Shown here: piece after piece, positions 5,476 through 8,365 of the stretch | How the letters are laid out: each line of letters opens with the position of its first letter | How positions within the stretch are numbered: the first letter of the stretch is position 1 | Assembly: GCA_003233535.1 (NCBI GenBank) | Contig: QIMA01000077.1 | Span: 1-8,365, forward strand | Length of the DNA: 8,365 nucleotides | Reading direction: 5' to 3' | Origin: Rhodanobacteraceae bacterium | Lineage (GTDB): Bacteria > Pseudomonadota > Gammaproteobacteria > Xanthomonadales > SZUA-5 | Made by a program: the position numbers and the translations under genes | The notes under the pieces: generated by a model | Database searches by the model: none | Seen by the model: only the letters and a program-made list of their open reading frames with translations | Told to the model about the DNA's origin: nothing

Positions 5476-7007
5476 TCCCATCCCGGCGGATCTTTGTCGT
5501 TGCCGCGACTTGGGCGAGAGGCTTGCCCGCCATCCAGCACCGTAAGCCGCTCTCGAAGCGGAGGCTCTTTAACCACTCTCCTATTTGCGCTGGCGGGCTC
5601 ATTCACCGCACGCGATCCGCGCAGGCGCTCGGCGGGATCATGCGCTAGGTTTGGCAATAGCTGCAGCAGTAGCGCCATCCACACCAACGACATCGCGCTG
5701 GTGCGCAGCGGATAGTCGACTAAGGAATGAATCATCAAAGCCAGCAGGGCCGCGGCTGCGGCATAGGTTAGCGGCGAGAGCGGCCGCACTTTGGCGCGTA
5801 GATACAGCGCTTTCAAACGCTGCAACAACCAGTAAGCAAAATAACCGCTGAGCGCTACGAATACCCAGCCTAGCTCGACCAACAGTTCGGCCCAATCGTT
5901 ATGAGCATGGTTGACGACTTTGTCTCCAAGCAGATCTATCGGCTCGAATGCCGCATAGGCGGACGGGAAACTACCCAACCCCGTTCCCAACCAAGCGTAG
6001 TCGCCGGCTAGAGATAAGGTTGCCATGGTGATCTGCCGTCGAGACTGGTCCAACCAATCGCTCTCCAGTCGGCTGGAGAAGGCGTCATAGCCGAAAAAGA
6101 CCGCAAACAATCCGCCGAGTGCAAGCAGCGCGATCATCCAACGGAAAGCAGTTAGGTGCGAGCGGCGCCTGCTGATGCCAACCAAGCCCATAATCACCAT
6201 CGTTAACAGAGCTAGACCGACACCGGCACGGGAACGCGAGAGCATCAGTCCGACCATCAAAAAGGCGCCCAGAAGCGTCCAGCCCACGGCCTGCATCACA
6301 CCCTTAGCCGACAGGCGATCGCGGAATTGGCGGTCGTAGGCGAGAAAGCAGCCCAGGGTCAACGCTAAGCCAACGTACAGCAGTGCCGCGTAGTGGTTTC
6401 GGTTAGCGAACAACCCCACTGCCTGCTGATCATTGGTGGGCGTGTAAAAGCGCAACTCGCTGCTCGGGCCCTGGACAATCTGCGCTAACCCCAGCGGCAC
6501 CGAGACAAGCGCAATGATGAGGATCGCTCCAATCAGCCTTCGCCGCCAAAACTCATGCAGCTGCACGCCGATGATCAGCAGCGTCAGCGCCGGTATGAGG
6601 GCTCTGATGCTGGCCCAAGTGGCATTAGGCGACGTGCTCCATGGGCGAAAAGATGGTTCGCTCAGGGCTAGCTCTAGCCGGGTGGCCATCAACCCGTCGC
6701 GACCGGGAAACCATCCCCACAGTGCTGTCGGTATCGGCACTAGCTGCAGCACGCCAATAGCAACCACAGCCAGCGCTAAGAGTAGTAGCTGACGACGCTC
6801 TGCCGGCAGATAGTACCAATCCAACTTGCTCAGCCCGACTGCCAATGCCCCTACACACAGAAACTGCAGCACGAGGTCCGAAAAGACCGAAGAGCGCGTG
6901 CCACCACCGAGGAGCAGACCGACGCTAAGAACGCCGATTGCAAACCAACCGAGCAATCGCGCGTATTGGTCCTGCGTTCGAATCGTGGCGGAGCGCCGAT
7001 GTCTCAT
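5472..7007 (-). CDS. O-antigen ligase/polymerase family membrane protein (Wzy_C)
   Basis: A 511-residue polytopic inner-membrane protein of the Wzy_C (PF04932) superfamily, which covers WaaL O-antigen ligases and some polysaccharide polymerases. About ten to twelve hydrophobic helices are visible, for example at residues 17-35, 43-60, 72-92, 137-149, 157-178, 205-223, 241-256, 262-277, 289-306, 378-395 and 413-430. Family landmarks are GLFANRNHYAALL (198-210), LSRSRAGVGLAL (256-267), GTGLGSFPSAY (341-351) and VNHAHNDWAELLVELGW (365-381); the Arg residues of SRSRAG and the His of HAHND correspond to the functional residues known in the family. A Pro/Arg-rich tail of about 55 residues follows the last helix. 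The ATG at 7007 overlaps the stop of the upstream 91-aa gene by 4 bases. Ligase versus polymerase cannot be decided from sequence alone; neighbours suggest an exopolysaccharide or O-antigen role. Confidence 0.92.
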   Translation of the reverse strand: MRHRRSATIRTQDQYARLLGWFAIGVLSVGLLLGGGTRSSVFSDLVLQFLCVGALAVGLSKLDWYYLPAERRQLLLLALAVVAIGVLQLVPIPTALWGWFPGRDGLMATRLELALSEPSFRPWSTSPNATWASIRALIPALTLLIIGVQLHEFWRRRLIGAILIIALVSVPLGLAQIVQGPSSELRFYTPTNDQQAVGLFANRNHYAALLYVGLALTLGCFLAYDRQFRDRLSAKGVMQAVGWTLLGAFLMVGLMLSRSRAGVGLALLTMVIMGLVGISRRRSHLTAFRWMIALLALGGLFAVFFGYDAFSSRLESDWLDQSRRQITMATLSLAGDYAWLGTGLGSFPSAYAAFEPIDLLGDKVVNHAHNDWAELLVELGWVFVALSGYFAYWLLQRLKALYLRAKVRPLSPLTYAAAAALLALMIHSLVDYPLRTSAMSLVWMALLLQLLPNLAHDPAERLRGSRAVNEPASANRRVVKEPPLRERLTVLDGGQASRPSRGNDKDPPGWE

Positions 7008-7279
7008 AGCAGAGCGCCCAGCAACGCGACTTCAGTGGGCTCGATGAGCGTGGTGAACGCCATGCTGCGTAGCTCGGCACTTTCGCTGCGGAGATAATGA
7101 CTAGGGCAGCGGTTCTGGCGCGCAAGTTCGCCTAACCTACCAACCACGGAGGCGTTCGCCTGATCTGGCTCAATGACATAAGTTGCGGGTTGAGCCACGA
7201 AACGTCTAGCGGACCGTGAGAAGTCCGAGGGGACGTTTAGCCGACGAAATGGGTTGTGACGTGCGGCCATGGCAGCCAC
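7004..7279 (-). CDS. Hypothetical protein, 91 aa
   Basis: Not recognised. The frame opens with GTG at 7279, 7 bases after the stop of the FecR-like gene, and its TGA overlaps the ligase ATG (ATGA). This tight packing is the main argument that it is translated. ATG 7270 is an alternative start three codons later. The product has no signal peptide or membrane helix. Its N-terminal 30 residues are basic (RRLNVPSDFSRSARRFV), followed by a mixed middle (ATYVIEPDQANASVVGRLGE) with a short amphipathic helix (VVGRLGELARQNRC), and it ends in a hydrophobic stretch (EVALLGALL). No catalytic motif is visible. It may be a small accessory or regulatory partner of the ligase, but nothing in the sequence shows a function. 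Confidence 0.6.
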   Translation of the reverse strand: MAAMAARHNPFRRLNVPSDFSRSARRFVAQPATYVIEPDQANASVVGRLGELARQNRCPSHYLRSESAELRSMAFTTLIEPTEVALLGALL

Positions 7280-7286
7280 GCTCGCG

Positions 7287-8054
7287 CTATGGCGAGAATG
7301 AATCTGTCTTAGTGTCTTCCACCGTCACACACAGCCCAGCGGCAGCAGCGCTACTGGCCCACCACAGCCCTGGCGTGAAACATGGCGAATTTCCAGGAAT
7401 GACATACTCTTCGCTGCCTGAGCCAACTTCCAGCTGCTTGGTGCAGCCATCATCGAAACGAATCAGCGCTTTGGCGTTGTCGCGTATCACCAGCTCCTGG
7501 TCTGCGCGCAATCGGGTACCCGGTCGAATTACTTCTAGCACGCCACTGTCATTTCGCGCCATAACCGTTCCCTGTGCAATCTCCAGGGCAGCCGCATACT
7601 CTTGGTAATCTTCCTCGCGGGCCTGCGCTGTGCCCATCAGTCCGGCACCTACGGCGAGCCCAACGGCCGCCAGAGTTCGAGAGTTGCTGGAATTGGAAGC
7701 GTGGGCGCCAGCACAACCGACACCTGCAGCCACAGGCGCGGCCATCCAAAGTGAGGCACACGGTGAACGCCCCGGTACGCTGAAGAGTTCCGAGGGTTCC
7801 AGGGCCATGTCACAACCGTCGTTAAAAACAACGAGAGCCTTGGCTCCTTCGGTCACCAGTACCTGTTGAGCTCTGCGCAACAGTTGCCCTTCCGCCGCGG
7901 GCACAGAGGTTTCTCCCTCCTTGATCAGGACCAAGCCTTCTATCTGCTGTAGCGATCCGACGATCGTGGGATCGCTCTGATCCTGCGCCCAGGCAGTACT
8001 CATGCATGCCATCGACAGCAACAGTACTCCCAGCTTTTTCTGGTTTGCCGTCAT
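7287..8054 (-). CDS. Secreted protein with two FecR-like units
   Basis: A 255-residue protein from ATG 8054. Residues 1-24 form a signal peptide (KK, then GVLLLSMACMSTAWA-Q), so it is probably periplasmic. It is an internal duplication. Unit A (about 31-114) and unit B (about 157-242) each have a FecR-like beta-rich segment (GxVxVxRxG..., LVTEGAKALVVFNDGC / LVIRDNAKALIRFDDGC), then a VPGRSPC / IPGNSPC motif and a hydrophobic Ala/Gly run ending in Cys. The paired DGC and SPC cysteines (81/99 and 204/225) could form a disulfide in each unit. A second hydrophobic segment (about 127-143, ending AQA) looks like a copied signal sequence or a membrane helix. FecR-like domains bind or sense at the envelope, but no sigma factor or TonB gene is adjacent. 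An in-frame TTG at 8078, with GGAG upstream, is an alternative start; AGGGG lies about 12 bases before the ATG. Confidence 0.8.
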   Translation of the reverse strand: MTANQKKLGVLLLSMACMSTAWAQDQSDPTIVGSLQQIEGLVLIKEGETSVPAAEGQLLRRAQQVLVTEGAKALVVFNDGCDMALEPSELFSVPGRSPCASLWMAAPVAAGVGCAGAHASNSSNSRTLAAVGLAVGAGLMGTAQAREEDYQEYAAALEIAQGTVMARNDSGVLEVIRPGTRLRADQELVIRDNAKALIRFDDGCTKQLEVGSGSEEYVIPGNSPCFTPGLWWASSAAAAGLCVTVEDTKTDSFSP

Positions 8055-8147
8055 TAACGTGATTAGCCCCTGATTCAAAACGCACTCCGCACCAGATTAG
8101 CCGGTTCGGTTCCGCATCTCAAGCGTCCGGCGTTGTTCCTAGTCGCT

Positions 8148-8153
8148 ATTGTA
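8148..8153 (-). promoter_or_regulatory. Candidate -10 box for the polysaccharide cluster
   Basis: The minus strand reads TACAAT here, one base off TATAAT, about 94 bases before the FecR-like ATG. No good -35 is found 16-18 bases upstream (ATCAAA/CATCAA). It is therefore a weak or activator-dependent candidate in the 236-base leader 8055-8290, which shows no other convincing gene. Confidence 0.2.
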
Positions 8154-8174
8154 ATGCGTCAGGAGGCGAATTTG

Positions 8175-8207
8175 ATGAACGAATTGATAATCTTGTTACA
8201 CAGCTGA
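8175..8207 (+). CDS. Possible 10-codon plus-strand mini-ORF
   Basis: A perfect Shine-Dalgarno AGGAGG (8161-8166) sits 8 bases before an ATG that opens the peptide MNELIILLHS and then TGA. It is the only plus-strand frame in the window with a strong ribosome site. It lies in the leader upstream of the minus-strand cluster. It could be a leader peptide, a remnant start of a lost divergent gene, or coincidence. Confidence 0.2.
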   Translation: MNELIILLHS

Positions 8208-8290
8208 CGGATGTAAGCATTGACCGGCACAACGGGCCTCTTCGATGCGGGCTCAAGAGCGTTAGCGTAGTGCTCACCACTGTGCGGAAC

Positions 8291-8365
8291 TTAATCGAGG
8301 ATGGGTGCGAAGGCCTCTTGTGCCATCAGTGGGTCCGTTCGGATGTTTCGCAGCTTGCTTCTGGT
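8291..8365 (-). CDS. C-terminal end of an unrecognised upstream gene (partial)
   Basis: One minus-strand frame enters at the right edge and stays open for 24 codons to a TAA at 8291-8293, reading TRSKLRNIRTDPLMAQEAFA then PILD. The composition is protein-like and mildly amphipathic. No family can be named from so short a piece. The other two minus frames close sooner or run into the leader. If real, it precedes the FecR-like gene by 236 bases. Confidence 0.35.
   Translation of the reverse strand, partial: TRSKLRNIRTDPLMAQEAFAPILD

Noticed and set aside
5297..5602. A 101-codon minus-strand frame overlapping the ligase end and rfaH start
   Set aside because: Its only start lies within the ligase coding region and the first 40 residues are shadow sequence. 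Its downstream part has no start. It is kept only as a note in the gap finding.
7822..8085. An 87-codon minus-strand frame over the start of the FecR-like gene
   Set aside because: The overlapping frame has a signal peptide and an internal duplication; this one has neither and is compositionally random.
1..8365. tRNA, rRNA, insertion sequence or prophage genes
   Set aside because: I looked for tRNA-like cloverleaf ends, rRNA stretches, transposase or integrase motifs on both strands by eye and saw none.

Overview
The window looks like chromosomal DNA of a moderately GC-rich Gammaproteobacterium, most likely in or near the Xanthomonadales/Lysobacterales. The basis for that placement is an RfaH-type NusG paralog, a REP-like GCGAGC..GCTCGC palindrome of the type common in Pseudomonas and xanthomonads, and the character of the polysaccharide genes. 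It is inferred from content, not from a database match. All supported full-length genes lie on the minus strand, so the transcription order runs from high to low coordinates.

Right half (about 8290 down to 4740): after the last codons of an unrecognised upstream gene (8291-8365) and a 236-base leader region, there is a compact cluster. It holds a secreted protein built from two FecR-like units (7287-8054), a 91-aa protein of unknown function (7004-7279, 4-base ATGA overlap with the next gene), an O-antigen ligase/polymerase-type membrane protein (5472-7007), and an RfaH-like antiterminator (4818-5330). The last two are separated by about 140 bases that carry only weak short frames.

Middle (4515-4817): a 303-base non-coding stretch is unusually structured. 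In transcription order it has a 10-bp hairpin, an ops-like sequence one base off the E. coli core, a large palindrome whose two arms are each four copies of a heptamer (TAAAACN / GTTTTAN), and two diverged 23-base direct repeats. It lies between the RfaH gene and the polysaccharide genes RfaH could control.

Left-middle (2033-4514): a UDP-sugar 6-dehydrogenase of the TviB/WbpO type (3222-4514) overlaps a nucleotidyltransferase-fold protein (2033-3247). Together with the ligase, RfaH and a GalE start at the left edge (1-77), this points to an exopolysaccharide, capsule or O-antigen locus that makes a uronic-acid-containing sugar.

Left end (1-1903): accessory genes. There is a DUF4143-type AAA ATPase (719-1903), a DUF433 antitoxin-like gene (320-550), and the first third of a DUF5615 PIN-like toxin gene (147-320) cut off inside a REP-like repeat. 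A second copy of that repeat in the same orientation lies just beyond the antitoxin gene, so the remnant toxin-antitoxin pair is bracketed by direct repeats.
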